Positions 42,737 through 52,207 of a stretch of 64,000 nt of DNA are shown in pieces. The stretch spans positions 22,183-86,182 of the forward strand of contig NZ_JAPJIV010000028.1 of the NCBI RefSeq assembly GCF_026241895.1, in the 5' to 3' direction. The DNA comes from Pseudomonas sp. RIT-562. GTDB taxonomy: Bacteria; Pseudomonadota; Gammaproteobacteria; Pseudomonadales; Pseudomonadaceae. The position numbers and the translations under genes are program-made. The notes below the pieces were generated by a model. The model had not been told where the DNA came from and made no database searches. It saw only the letters and a program-made list of their open reading frames with translations. The number at the start of each line of letters is the position of its first letter. The first letter of the stretch is position 1.

Positions 42737-44167
42737 TCAAAGGTTCAAACGAACTCGTAATACTTCGACATATTTCTCCCAGTCATCCAACACTGCACGT
42801 TGATCTGGCGTGGCAGTAAGCATCAATTGGGCTGCGGCCTCTGCAAAAGAGTCCAGGGTATTGGGCGCGCCCCACTCAGGTGCAGTCAAACGCTGCCGAC
42901 AGAATATCTGCCAACGTTCCTGTTCTTCAAAACTCAAGGTGTCAGGAAAGTTGCGCGCGCGATATCGAAACAATAATTCAGGCAGGCGTTCATCATCGAA
43001 CGGCCACTTCTGTTGCGCCAGTTGCGCCGGATCCGCCGCCCGGACTTGTTCGCACAAGCGCCGATCTCGATCGCCGATGAAACCATCGTATAACTGTTGT
43101 TCAGGGTCTTCACTCGGAAGAAACCCCTCGCGGGCATAAATCGCCTGAACTTTGTCTTTCCAAACTTGCGCTGCGTCACTTAGCCGCAGCGCGCGCGCCT
43201 GATAAAGCGCCATGTCCAGACCCAGGCGTTGCTGATCTTGCCCACGAAGGACCGACAAGGGTGCCACGACCGCGCACTTGTTGATGTGGATAAGCTTCAA
43301 CGGCACCGGTAACTGGCCTTCGGCCAGATCATCGCTGCGGGTATACAGGCGCTCGCGGAGTGCTTCGGCATCCAGATCGAACAAACATTGAGGGTCCAGA
43401 TGCAAGTCGCAGACGATCAGGGCGTTCTTGTTTTTCGGGTGCCACGCCAGGGGCAAGACCACGCCGAGATAATTGCGCGCCGCCGAGAAGCGCCCGGAGA
43501 TGTGCACCAGGGGCTGCAACAGGCGGATCTGATCCAGGACCTTTTGCTTGCCACGCAACTGGAACAACCAGTCATAGAGTTTTGGCTGCTTTTCCCGAAT
43601 CAGACGGGCCAGAGCGATGGTGGCACGCACGTCCGACAGCGCCTCGTGGGCGTTGCCATGGTCGATGCCGTTGGCGGCCGTCAGGCGTTCGAGCTTGAGT
43701 GTCACCCTGCCCTGTTCGTCAGTCGGCCATTCCAGGCCATCAGGACGCAGGGCATAGGCTGCGCGCACGACGTCGATCAGGTCCCAGCGGCTGTTCCCGC
43801 CCTGCCACTCACGGGCATAGGGGTCGAAAAAATTCCGATACAGGCTGTAACGGGTCATCTCGTCGTCGAAGCGCAAGGTGTTGTATCCGGCCCCGCAGGT
43901 TCCCGGCGCAGCCAGCTGAGCGTGCACCCGGGTCATGAAATCCGCCTCGCTCAAACCTTGCTCGGCCAGGCAACCCGGGGTGATTCCGGTGATCGCGCAG
44001 GCGGCAGGATGGGGCAGGATATCTTCACTGGGTTGGCAATAGAGGTTGACCGGTTCATCTATTTCATTCAGCGCGAAGTCGGTGCGGATGCCGGCGACCT
44101 GTAGTGGGCGATCGCATCGCGGATTGATGCCGGTGGTTTCATAGTCGTACCAGAAGATGGAAGTCAC
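42737..44167 (-). CDS. sbcB: Exodeoxyribonuclease I
   Basis: ExoI degrades single-stranded DNA 3' to 5' in mismatch repair and recombination. The 476-residue product starts MTSIFWYDYETTGINPRCDR, carrying the DEDD exonuclease Asp/Glu pair; GYNTLRFDDEMTRYSLYRNF and HEALSDVRATIALARLIRE hold the other metal ligands. The C-terminal ExoI SH3-like and helical domains complete it. Convergent with mvaT. Confidence 0.96.
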   Translation of the reverse strand: MTSIFWYDYETTGINPRCDRPLQVAGIRTDFALNEIDEPVNLYCQPSEDILPHPAACAITGITPGCLAEQGLSEADFMTRVHAQLAAPGTCGAGYNTLRFDDEMTRYSLYRNFFDPYAREWQGGNSRWDLIDVVRAAYALRPDGLEWPTDEQGRVTLKLERLTAANGIDHGNAHEALSDVRATIALARLIREKQPKLYDWLFQLRGKQKVLDQIRLLQPLVHISGRFSAARNYLGVVLPLAWHPKNKNALIVCDLHLDPQCLFDLDAEALRERLYTRSDDLAEGQLPVPLKLIHINKCAVVAPLSVLRGQDQQRLGLDMALYQARALRLSDAAQVWKDKVQAIYAREGFLPSEDPEQQLYDGFIGDRDRRLCEQVRAADPAQLAQQKWPFDDERLPELLFRYRARNFPDTLSFEEQERWQIFCRQRLTAPEWGAPNTLDSFAEAAAQLMLTATPDQRAVLDDWEKYVEVLRVRLNL

Positions 44168-44348
44168 GGGCTTTTCCTGAACTGTAGATCGGCGAAGTCT
44201 AGGCGCTCAGGCAAGGCGGCGGCCAGCCCCGTTGTCATTCTGCCGGCGTCACTTGGATACGGCGTATTACATTGTGATGTCGTTTCACCCCGTGAGGCTG
44301 TTAGCATCCAGCCGATAGAATCCCGAACAGGCCACATCAAGGTTGCCC

Positions 44349-45074
44349 ATGCTCGAGACCACAGCACTGCCAAGGAAAGCGCCGCTGTCACCGCCACTGG
44401 ACACGCGGCACCAGGTCGAGACGCCGGAGGGCATCGATTTGCCACTGCGCCCGGCCGGGCTGATGGTACGGGTGCTGGCCTTCTCCATCGACCTCGGGTT
44501 GCGCGGCTTGATCCTCGGCGTGCTGTTCATCGCGCTGTCATTCCTGGGGAAACTTGGGGCCGGGCTAGGCTCGATCCTGTTGTTCATCGTGAGCTGGTGG
44601 TACATGGTGCTGTTTGAAGTGCTCAATCAGGGCCGCTCACCAGGCAAGCAATGGATGGGATTGCGCGTAGTACAGGATGATGGCACTCCCGTTGGCTGGT
44701 CCGCCTCGCTGTTGCGCAACATCCTGCGGTTCGTCGACATGCTGCCTTTTGGCTACGCGCTGGGTGCAATCAGTTGCCTGCAACATCCGACTTTCAAACG
44801 CCTCGGCGACCTCGCCGCCGGCACGCTGGTGATCTACCGCGAACAGCCGCTCAAACGCCCGCTATTGTCTGAAGTCGAACCCCGTCGGGCCGTGATCGCC
44901 CTGACCCTCGCCGAGCAACGGGCGATCCTCGGTTTTGCCGAACGCCAGGGTGAACTCTCGGCAGCACGGGCCGACGAGTTGGCCGCCATCGTCGTGCAAC
45001 CCTTGCAGCTCCACGCACCGACGGCCGTCGCCGAACTCGGTGGAATAGCCCGCGGCTTGATGGGACCGGCATGA
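44349..45074 (+). CDS. RDD family membrane protein, first gene of the MoxR cluster
   Basis: The 241-residue protein has an RDD domain: GLMVRVLAFSIDLGLRGLIL, LNQGRSPGKQWMGLRVVQDD and FKRLGDLAAGTLVIYRE, with helices near 42-60, 64-85 and 118-140. Its cytoplasmic C-terminal tail (about 170-241) is extra. ATG 44349 has AAGG six bases upstream. It overlaps the SpoIIM-like gene by ATGA. In a six-gene run of this kind it probably forms part of a membrane complex; the substrate is unknown. Confidence 0.85.
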   Translation: MLETTALPRKAPLSPPLDTRHQVETPEGIDLPLRPAGLMVRVLAFSIDLGLRGLILGVLFIALSFLGKLGAGLGSILLFIVSWWYMVLFEVLNQGRSPGKQWMGLRVVQDDGTPVGWSASLLRNILRFVDMLPFGYALGAISCLQHPTFKRLGDLAAGTLVIYREQPLKRPLLSEVEPRRAVIALTLAEQRAILGFAERQGELSAARADELAAIVVQPLQLHAPTAVAELGGIARGLMGPA

Positions 45075-46048
45075 AGCAGAGTCTGTTCGAGAACCGCCAC
45101 CGCGCTGAATGGGAGCGATTGTCGCTGACACTCGACGGCTTGGAGCGGGGCAAAAAAACCTCCGGATCGAACACTTTCCCCGCCGATTATCGTCGCCTGT
45201 GCCACCACCTGGCGCTGGCCCGAGAGCGTGGCTACAGCAGTTTTCTTGTGGACTCATTGCAGCAACTGGTCCTGCGCGGGCATCAACAACTGTACCGCCA
45301 TCGCGGCCAGCTGGGAGCCACGGCCATGGCGTTTATCCTGGCGGATTTTCCTCGACTGGTGCGCCAGCAATGGCACTTCGTCCTGGCGGCAGGCTTGCTG
45401 TTTTTCACCAGCCTGATCGGCTTTGCGCTGCTGGTACTGTGGTTTCCGGAGCTGATCTACAACCTGATTCCGGCAGAGCAGGTCAGCCAGATGCAAGGCA
45501 TGTACGACCCTGAATCCGGTCATCTGGGGCGCACCGCCGAACGGGCCGCCAGCGAGGACTGGGTGATGTTCGGCTACTACATCATGCACAACATTGGCAT
45601 CGCCTTTCAGACCTTCGCCAGCGGGCTGCTGTTTGGCCTTGGCAGCGCATTTTTCCTGGTGTTCAACGGCTTGATGATCGGCGCGGTGGCCGGTCACCTG
45701 ACCCATATCGGTTTCGGGCAGACCTTCTGGTCGTTCGTCATCGGGCACGGCGCGTTTGAACTCACAGCCATTGTCCTGGCGGGCGCTGCAGGCCTGCAAC
45801 TTGGCTGGGCGTTGATCGCGCCAGGACAAATGCGGCGGGCAGAGGCCTTGCGAACGGCGGCGAAAAAAAGCGTCCAGCTGATCTGCGGGGTGATGTTGTT
45901 TCTGCTGATCGCCGCATTCATCGAAGCGTACTGGTCATCGATGACCGGGCCTGCGCCAGCCATCAAATACCTGGTGGGCGCCGTGCTCTGGTCTGCGGTC
46001 GCCGCGTATCTGCTGTTTGCCGGACGGACTCGCCATGCGCCTGAGTGA
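45071..46048 (+). CDS. Stage II sporulation protein M-like membrane protein
   Basis: The 325-residue protein matches the SpoIIM/DUF95 family, with helices near residues 104-126, 170-190, 195-225 and 250-315. MHNIGIAFQTFASGLLFGLG and FVIGHGAFELTAIVLAGAAG are the conserved blocks. Non-sporulating bacteria carry such proteins, here between RDD and DUF4129 genes. It overlaps the following gene by 14 bases. Confidence 0.85.
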   Translation: MKQSLFENRHRAEWERLSLTLDGLERGKKTSGSNTFPADYRRLCHHLALARERGYSSFLVDSLQQLVLRGHQQLYRHRGQLGATAMAFILADFPRLVRQQWHFVLAAGLLFFTSLIGFALLVLWFPELIYNLIPAEQVSQMQGMYDPESGHLGRTAERAASEDWVMFGYYIMHNIGIAFQTFASGLLFGLGSAFFLVFNGLMIGAVAGHLTHIGFGQTFWSFVIGHGAFELTAIVLAGAAGLQLGWALIAPGQMRRAEALRTAAKKSVQLICGVMLFLLIAAFIEAYWSSMTGPAPAIKYLVGAVLWSAVAAYLLFAGRTRHAPE

Positions 46049-47579
46049 TGCGACGGTAGTGATTCGACCGCGCCGGACCTGGGAAGCCATGGACCTGGGC
46101 GTTTTAATGAGCCAGCGTCATCGCCGCCTGCTAATGACCAGTTGGGCCATCGTGACCCTTCCAGTGTTTGCGCTGCTCAGTGTGCTGCTCTGGGATTCGC
46201 CGACCCTCGCCGTGTTCATTTTCTGGTGGTTGAAACCGGCATTTGAACGCCTGCCGTTGTTCATCCTTTCCAAAGCCCTGTTCGGTGAAACCCCAACCTT
46301 GAAACAGGCGCTGCGCCAATGGCCGCGACTTTTGAGGCCGCAATTGATTGCCAGCCTGACCTGGCGCCGCCTGAGCCTGAGTCGCAGTTTTCTGATGCCG
46401 GTGATGCAACTGGAAGGGCTCGACGGCCCGGCGCGGGAACAGCGCTTGCAGGTGCTGATGCAGCGCGACGCCAATGCAGCGCGTTGGCTGACCCTCATCG
46501 GCGTGCACCTGGAAAGCGCCTTGTGGATCGGCCTTACGGTGCTGTTCTACCTGCTGTTGCCGCAACAGGTTGAAATCGACTGGGGCTGGCAAGCGCTGAT
46601 CTCCGCCAGTCAGCAGGACTGGGGCTGGCTCGAACACCTGAGCAACCTCTTCTATGTACTGGTGCTGATCGTGTGGGAACCGATCTACGTAGCCTGCGGC
46701 TTCAGCCTGTATCTGAATCGGCGTACCGTGCTGGAAGCCTGGGACCTCGAACTGGTATTTCGCCGACTGCGCCAGCGCCTGCAAGGCAGCGCGGCCATTC
46801 TACTGCTGGCGACGTTTTTGCTGATGCCCAGCACGCAAGGCGTCTGGGCCGCAGAGCCGGCAGTGTCCCCCGATAGCCCGCGACTTCTGGAACAACCCCT
46901 GACCAGCCAGGCCTCCCGGGACAGCATCAAGGCCATTCTCGATAACCCACCGTTCAAGAACAAGCAAACCATCACCCGCTATCGCTTCGGCGACGAGCAA
47001 GAAGGCCCTGGAAATGCTGACGACTACCCGACTCCCGCCTGGCTCAAGGCACTGCTCAAGCTGCTCGACGCCCAGCGTTTCGGTGCAGTGGCGACGCTGA
47101 TCGAAGCGCTGCTATGGGGCTCGGTGATCGGGGCGGCGGGCCTGTTGATCTGGCATTACCGCGACTGGCTGCAGGCCTTTGTCAGCCGTCGACCGCTGGC
47201 AAATCGAAAACTACCGCGAACACTCCCGCGCCAGGCATTCGGCCTCGACCTTGGCCGCGAAACCTTGCCCGCCGACATCGCCGCCAGTGCCGAGCAGTTA
47301 TGGCAGACCCAACCCCGTGAAGCCCTCGGCTTGCTCTATCGTGCCCTGCTCAGCCACCTGCTGCACGACTTCGACCTGGCGCTGAAACCGGCTGACACCG
47401 AAGGTGAGGTGTTGCAGCGTATCGAGCAATTGAACCAGCCGGCATTGGCGGCATTCAGCAAAAACCTCACCGGACACTGGCAGAACATGGCGTACGGACA
47501 TCGAGTACCGCCCGCCTCGGTGCAGCAACAACTGTGTGACGGCTGGCGCGCTTTGTTCGGCCCAGGAGTCGCGCATTGA
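46035..47579 (+). CDS. DUF4129 domain membrane protein
   Basis: The 514-residue protein has several helices (about residues 31-65, 160-180, 205-230, 260-275 and 370-385) and a C-terminal cytoplasmic DUF4129 domain (TQPREALGLLYRALLSHLLH, EGEVLQRI). I start at ATG 46035, since the longer frame begins with TTG. DUF4129 genes often accompany MoxR and transglutaminase-like genes; no transglutaminase is here. It overlaps the next gene by TTGA. Confidence 0.8.
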   Translation: MRLSDATVVIRPRRTWEAMDLGVLMSQRHRRLLMTSWAIVTLPVFALLSVLLWDSPTLAVFIFWWLKPAFERLPLFILSKALFGETPTLKQALRQWPRLLRPQLIASLTWRRLSLSRSFLMPVMQLEGLDGPAREQRLQVLMQRDANAARWLTLIGVHLESALWIGLTVLFYLLLPQQVEIDWGWQALISASQQDWGWLEHLSNLFYVLVLIVWEPIYVACGFSLYLNRRTVLEAWDLELVFRRLRQRLQGSAAILLLATFLLMPSTQGVWAAEPAVSPDSPRLLEQPLTSQASRDSIKAILDNPPFKNKQTITRYRFGDEQEGPGNADDYPTPAWLKALLKLLDAQRFGAVATLIEALLWGSVIGAAGLLIWHYRDWLQAFVSRRPLANRKLPRTLPRQAFGLDLGRETLPADIAASAEQLWQTQPREALGLLYRALLSHLLHDFDLALKPADTEGEVLQRIEQLNQPALAAFSKNLTGHWQNMAYGHRVPPASVQQQLCDGWRALFGPGVAH

Positions 47580-48739
47580 AACGCCGGTACGGCTTGGCCG
47601 TCGTCCTCCTTATCGCGGTGCTGCTGGTGAGCCTGGCTATCTACCTCTACCTGAAGGCGACGCCTTATCAGGAGCAGATCGATCACGGTCCCGCGCCCGA
47701 GGCCGTGGCCAATCCTTACCTGGCCGCCGAGCAGTTCCTGCGCAAACAGGGCCTGGACGTCGGGCACGCGAATGGTCTCGACATCCTGCCCTCGCTCGAT
47801 CCGCGCCAGCACAGCCTGTTGCTGTTCGGCGACCGCTACAACATGACGCCCAGGCAGGTCGACCAGGTTCTGAACTGGACGCGCGCCGGTGGCCGCCTGG
47901 TGTTCGTGGCCGAGTCGCTGTGGGATGAAAAAACCGGGCAAAGCAACGACCTGTTGCTCGACCGCGTACAGCTGCATCAGTCCCTGAGCAAGGACCTGAA
48001 AGATCCGCTGCCGGCTCCCGGCGATGATCCTTACCCCGAGCTCACCAAGCTTTACCTGGAAGATGACGACGGGCCGGCCTATGCCGGTTTCGACACGGCC
48101 TTTCATCTCGAAGACCCGCAAAACCTGGCCCAGGCCTGGGCCAACAGCGCCAAGGCAACGCACATGATGCAGCTCAACCACGGGCTCGGTTCGATCGTCG
48201 TGGTCACCGACGCCGACCTGTGGAAAAACCCGGCCATCGACCAATACGACAACGCCTGGCTGCTCTGGTACCTCACTGCCGATACGCAGGTGACGTTGCT
48301 GTTCAACACCGATCACGACAACCTCCTGACCCTGCTGCTGCGCTATTTCCCCCAGGCACTGGTGGCGTTGCTCGCGCTGATCGGCCTCGGCTGCTGGCGT
48401 GCCGGCATACGCCATGGGCCGTTGCAGGAAACGCCGGCACCCGCACGCCGACAACTTCAGGAACACTTGCGCGCGAGCGCCAGTTTCATGCTCCGGCGCA
48501 ACGGCCAGCACAGCCTGCTGCAGGCCTTGCGCCAGGACATCCTGCGGCGCGTAAGACGCCGTCACCAGGGCTTTGATCAACTCGGCGTCGCCGAACAATG
48601 GCTGGTGCTGTCACGCCTGACCGGCCAACCCACACGCGCTATCAGCCAGGCCATGAGCCCGCGACCGAAAGAGCGGCTGAACAGCGCCGACTTCAGCCGC
48701 CAGGTGGCCCACCTGCAATCCTTGAGGAATGCCTTATGA
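47576..48739 (+). CDS. DUF4350 domain membrane protein
   Basis: The 387-residue protein has a TM helix at the N-terminus (LAVVLLIAVLLVSLAIYLYL), an extracytoplasmic alpha/beta domain (DUF4350, with HSLLLFGDRYNMTPRQVDQV and GGRLVFVAES) and a second helix near 270 (YFPQALVALLALIGLGCWRA). The start codon is TTG at 47576, supported by AGGAG seven bases upstream and by the TTGA overlap with the preceding stop. Its C-terminal cytoplasmic segment is Arg-rich. It overlaps moxR by ATGA. Confidence 0.8.
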   Translation: MKRRYGLAVVLLIAVLLVSLAIYLYLKATPYQEQIDHGPAPEAVANPYLAAEQFLRKQGLDVGHANGLDILPSLDPRQHSLLLFGDRYNMTPRQVDQVLNWTRAGGRLVFVAESLWDEKTGQSNDLLLDRVQLHQSLSKDLKDPLPAPGDDPYPELTKLYLEDDDGPAYAGFDTAFHLEDPQNLAQAWANSAKATHMMQLNHGLGSIVVVTDADLWKNPAIDQYDNAWLLWYLTADTQVTLLFNTDHDNLLTLLLRYFPQALVALLALIGLGCWRAGIRHGPLQETPAPARRQLQEHLRASASFMLRRNGQHSLLQALRQDILRRVRRRHQGFDQLGVAEQWLVLSRLTGQPTRAISQAMSPRPKERLNSADFSRQVAHLQSLRNAL

Positions 48740-49737
48740 GTGAACAGACAGAACCTGGAACGCCGAGCCACGCCGCCCAGCAACGCCAGCGCGCCAGTCA
48801 GTTGGCCCAAGCGGTCAGGGCTGAATTGCGCAAAGCCCTGATCGGCCAGGACTCAGTGATCGATGACGTCCTGACGGCCCTGATCGCCGGCGGTCATGTG
48901 CTGCTCGAAGGAGTACCGGGCCTGGGCAAGACCTTGCTGGTGCGCGCCCTCGCCCGCTGTTTCGGCGGCGAATTTGCGCGCATCCAGTTCACCCCGGACC
49001 TGATGCCCAGTGACGTGACCGGGCACGCGGTATACGACCTGCAGACCGAGCAGTTCAAGTTGCGCAAGGGCCCGCTGTTCACCAACCTGCTGCTGGCGGA
49101 TGAAATTAACCGTGCTCCGGCGAAAACCCAGGCGGCGCTGCTGGAAGCCATGCAGGAACGCCAAGTCACCCTCGAAGGTCGCGCACTGCCCATCGCGCAG
49201 CCGTTCATGGTGCTCGCCACGCAGAATCCGATCGAGCAGGAAGGCACTTATCCTTTGCCGGAAGCAGAACTGGACCGCTTCATGCTCAAGGTGCGCATGG
49301 ACTATCCCGACGCCGGCCAGGAACTGGACATGGTGCGCCAGGTCACCCGTTCGACCCGCGCCGACATGCTCGACGTGCAGCCGTTGCGCACGGTTTTGCA
49401 GGCCAAGGACGTGCTGGCGCTACAGCGCATTGCCAGTGATTTACCGCTGGACGAGCAAGTGCTCGACTACGCCGTACGCCTGGCGCGCACCACTCGCAGC
49501 TGGCCAGGGCTGATCCTTGGTGCCGGGCCACGAGCTTCTATCGCACTGGTGCGCTGTGGCCGGGCCCGCGCCTTGTTGCGCGGCGGCGACTTTGTCATCC
49601 CGGATGACGTCAAGGGTTGCGCCCTGGCGGTGTTGCGCCATCGGGTGCGCATCGCGCCAGAGCTGGATATCGAAGGCCTGGACGTTGACCAGGTGCTCAA
49701 GCAGCTACTCGATCAAGTGCCGGCACCGCGCCTGTGA
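48736..49737 (+). CDS. MoxR-family AAA+ ATPase
   Basis: The 333-residue ATPase has Walker A GVPGLGKTLLVRALARCFGG, Walker B LLADEINRAP, sensor 1 VLATQNPIEQEGTYPLPEAE and the C-terminal lid. MoxR proteins work as chaperones that mature other proteins, typically with DUF58 and VWA partners encoded beside them. The ATG at 48736 overlaps the DUF4350 stop (ATGA), with GAGGA upstream. The DUF58 gene overlaps its stop. Confidence 0.93.
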   Translation: MSEQTEPGTPSHAAQQRQRASQLAQAVRAELRKALIGQDSVIDDVLTALIAGGHVLLEGVPGLGKTLLVRALARCFGGEFARIQFTPDLMPSDVTGHAVYDLQTEQFKLRKGPLFTNLLLADEINRAPAKTQAALLEAMQERQVTLEGRALPIAQPFMVLATQNPIEQEGTYPLPEAELDRFMLKVRMDYPDAGQELDMVRQVTRSTRADMLDVQPLRTVLQAKDVLALQRIASDLPLDEQVLDYAVRLARTTRSWPGLILGAGPRASIALVRCGRARALLRGGDFVIPDDVKGCALAVLRHRVRIAPELDIEGLDVDQVLKQLLDQVPAPRL

Positions 49738-51065
49738 AACCCTCCCGCCTGCTGCTGATCTGGCTGGCACTGCTGCTGGCGATCGCTATCGTGCTCGGCA
49801 CTTTACGCGCAACAGGCGTCGCGGTGCCCGCAAGTCTGGCGCCAATCAGCTGGGGATTGCTCCTGGCGCTGCTGATGCTGGCGATACTCGACGCCGTGCG
49901 CGCCAAACGCCAACCCTCGCCGCGGATCACTCGGTACATGCCCACCAGCCTGGCATTGGGACGCTGGAGCGAAGTGCGCCTGGAGGTCGAACATGAGTCC
50001 ACATCATCGCAAACCTTTCAGCTCTACGACCATGCGCCTGCGGGCCTGAGCGTCGAGAGCCTGCCACTGACGGTCGAGCTGCAACCGGGGCATCGCAGCC
50101 AGTTCAGTTATCGTCTGCGCCCGCTCAAGCGCGGCCACTTCGGTTTCGTACAGTGCGAAATCAACCTGGCGAGTCCACTGGGTCTGTGGACAGACAAGCG
50201 CCTGCTGCCCGTGATTGACAGCACCCGCGTCTACCCCGATTTCGCCCGCCTGTATGGCGGCCAACTGCTCGCAGTCGACAACTGGCTGAGCCAGCTCGGC
50301 GTACGCCAGCGGCAACGTCGGGGCCTGGGCCTGGAGTTTCATCAACTGCGCGAATTTCGCGAAGGCGACAGCCTGCGCCAGATCGATTGGAAGGCCACCG
50401 CGCGGCAACGCACGCCCATTGCCCGGGAATACCAGGACGAACGCGATCAACAGATCATTTTCATGCTCGACTGCGGTCGGCGCATGCGCAGCCAGGACGG
50501 CGAACTGGCCCATTTCGATCATGCGCTCAACGCCTGCCTGCTGCTCAGCTACATCGCCTTGCGCCAAGGTGATGCCGTGGGCTTGTGCACCTTCGCCAGC
50601 GATCAGCCGCGGTATCTGGCGCCGGTCAAAGGCAGCGGGCAGCTCAACTTTCTGCTCAATGCGGTTTACGACCTGGACACCAGCCAGCGCCCTGCCGACT
50701 ACCAGGCAGCTGCCAGCCAGCTGCTGGCTCGGCAGAAGCGCCGCAGCCTGGTAGTACTGGTCACCAATCTGCGGGACGAGGACGACGAAGGACTGCTCAG
50801 TGCCGTTCAGCGCTTGAGCAAACAGCACAGGGTGCTGGTGGCGAGCTTGCGCGAAGAGGTCCTCGACCGGGTCCTGCAGACCCCGATCCAGACGCTCGAT
50901 GAAGCACTTACCTACTGCGGGACGGTGGATTACATGAACTCCCGGGCGCAGCTGCACGAGGGCTTGAGTGCCCATGGCGTTCCGGTGGTGGACGTGCGAC
51001 CGGGGGATCTGGGGGCGGCGCTGGTGACGCACTATTTAAGCTTGAAGCGTGGTGGCAGCGCCTGA
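49734..51065 (+). CDS. DUF58 domain protein, MoxR partner
   Basis: The 443-residue protein has two N-terminal helices (about residues 7-27 and 40-57), a beta-rich middle domain and a C-terminal DUF58/VWA-like domain with FREGDSLRQIDWKATARQRT, the family hallmark, followed by a VWA-like fold (IIFMLDCGRRMRSQD). Start GTG 49734 overlaps the moxR stop (GTGA). It is the last gene of the six-gene cluster. Confidence 0.9.
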   Translation: MKPSRLLLIWLALLLAIAIVLGTLRATGVAVPASLAPISWGLLLALLMLAILDAVRAKRQPSPRITRYMPTSLALGRWSEVRLEVEHESTSSQTFQLYDHAPAGLSVESLPLTVELQPGHRSQFSYRLRPLKRGHFGFVQCEINLASPLGLWTDKRLLPVIDSTRVYPDFARLYGGQLLAVDNWLSQLGVRQRQRRGLGLEFHQLREFREGDSLRQIDWKATARQRTPIAREYQDERDQQIIFMLDCGRRMRSQDGELAHFDHALNACLLLSYIALRQGDAVGLCTFASDQPRYLAPVKGSGQLNFLLNAVYDLDTSQRPADYQAAASQLLARQKRRSLVVLVTNLRDEDDEGLLSAVQRLSKQHRVLVASLREEVLDRVLQTPIQTLDEALTYCGTVDYMNSRAQLHEGLSAHGVPVVDVRPGDLGAALVTHYLSLKRGGSA

Positions 51066-51080
51066 CCTGCCTGTCTCCTG

Positions 51081-51440
51081 TCAGGCAGACGCCGGCATCG
51101 GCTGAAAACTGAAGTACTGCCTCAACGCGCTGACCAGATACCCGTATTCGACAGGCGCGCGCTGCAGGCTGAAACCGGCATCGTAATGATGGGGCGTCGC
51201 GTCTTCATGACACCACAGGCAGCAGCCGCGCACATCGATGATCTGCTGACCGCCATCTCCGGCCGGGATTTTGAGGCGCAAATCAAAGTCGGCGCCGACC
51301 ATCATGGGCAACTGACTGATTAACATCAGCCCGTCCTCGGACACGTTGCCCAGGTAGCCGATGGGTTTGTCGGTCAAGCTATTGAACACTTGCAGAAAAT
51401 ACGGCAGCTGATGCCGTTCGATCCGGCGGTCGGTGAACAT
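51081..51440 (-). CDS. PilZ domain protein
   Basis: The 119-residue protein (from ATG 51440) is a single PilZ domain: RRIERHQLPYFLQV gives the RxxxR motif and GNVSEDGLMLI the (D/N)xSxxG motif that together bind c-di-GMP. ATG 51440 lacks a good ribosome site; a GTG at 51479 would add 13 residues. The partner is unknown. It is convergent with the MoxR cluster and upstream of a lipoprotein gene region. Confidence 0.85.
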   Translation of the reverse strand: MFTDRRIERHQLPYFLQVFNSLTDKPIGYLGNVSEDGLMLISQLPMMVGADFDLRLKIPAGDGGQQIIDVRGCCLWCHEDATPHHYDAGFSLQRAPVEYGYLVSALRQYFSFQPMPASA

Positions 51441-51675
51441 GCTGAATTCGCTATGCCAGGCTCTTAAGCAGAGCCGCACTAATGCTTCGGAACGAACCAG
51501 CCGAAAACAGCTGTGGCCCGCTCTCCCCGATCCTGGTGCGACAGTCCATGGACCGCTGCCGCCTACTTCTGCCGATCACAGGTGTGACGCCGGTCTGAAG
51601 ACTGGGCTTCAAACTCGAGCCATTGGACTATAGCTCACCACCGCGGGTGAGCCAGGCTTTGGATGATAAGTGCAA

Positions 51676-52050
51676 TCAGAAACGCGTAGGTCTCACCTGG
51701 GCTGCGCTACGCAGTGGATAATGCCCCAGTGATTGCAGGGTCTCCAGGCGGGCACGGGCGCGGAACGCGTATTCGCTTTGCGGGTACGATGCCAGGATGA
51801 ATTGATAGGTTTGCGCCGCATCAACGAACAGCTTCTGACGTTCCAGGCACAATCCGCGCAACATCGATACTTCCGGCCATACATAAGACCGTGCGCGACT
51901 GGCGCGCTCGACTTTCGACAATTCGAGCGTCACTTGCTCGCAATTGCCACGGTCGTAGGCGCTGTAGGCGTTATTCAAATGGTGGTTCATCGACCAACGG
52001 GTGCAACCCGTGACGCTGAGGGCCAAGGCGGCTATGAGCACAAATCGCAT
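51676..52050 (-). CDS. TPR-like lipoprotein
   Basis: The 124-residue product has a lipoprotein signal ending in the lipobox SVTGC (Cys16). The mature part shows TPR-type helices (NNAYSAYDRGNCEQVTLELS; LFVDAAQTYQFILASYPQSE; YAFRARARLETL). Function unknown. It is divergent from pyk, with an inverted repeat between them. Gene order resembles the small lipoprotein gene next to pykA in P. aeruginosa (from memory). Confidence 0.8.
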   Translation of the reverse strand: MRFVLIAALALSVTGCTRWSMNHHLNNAYSAYDRGNCEQVTLELSKVERASRARSYVWPEVSMLRGLCLERQKLFVDAAQTYQFILASYPQSEYAFRARARLETLQSLGHYPLRSAAQVRPTRF

Positions 52051-52107
52051 GAGGGTTCTCCTGTCTTGAGCTCTGTATCGACCCGTTGGCGAAAATCTTC
52101 AGCAATG

Positions 52108-52129
52108 TTCGTTTCAGCAGACAAACGAA
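52108..52129. promoter_or_regulatory. Inverted repeat TTCGTTT-n8-AAACGAA, possible operator
   Basis: TTCGTTT (52108-52114) and AAACGAA (52123-52129) are symmetric and lie between the divergent lipoprotein and pyk genes, about 80 bases upstream of the pyk start. A regulator site is plausible; the regulator is not known. Confidence 0.3.
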
Positions 52130-52207
52130 TAAGTAGTGCACGGGAACAATGACTACAACCGAAGAGCATAGTAGCCTCACTCTGCGCTTGAACTCAGGAG
52201 TCTTTGC

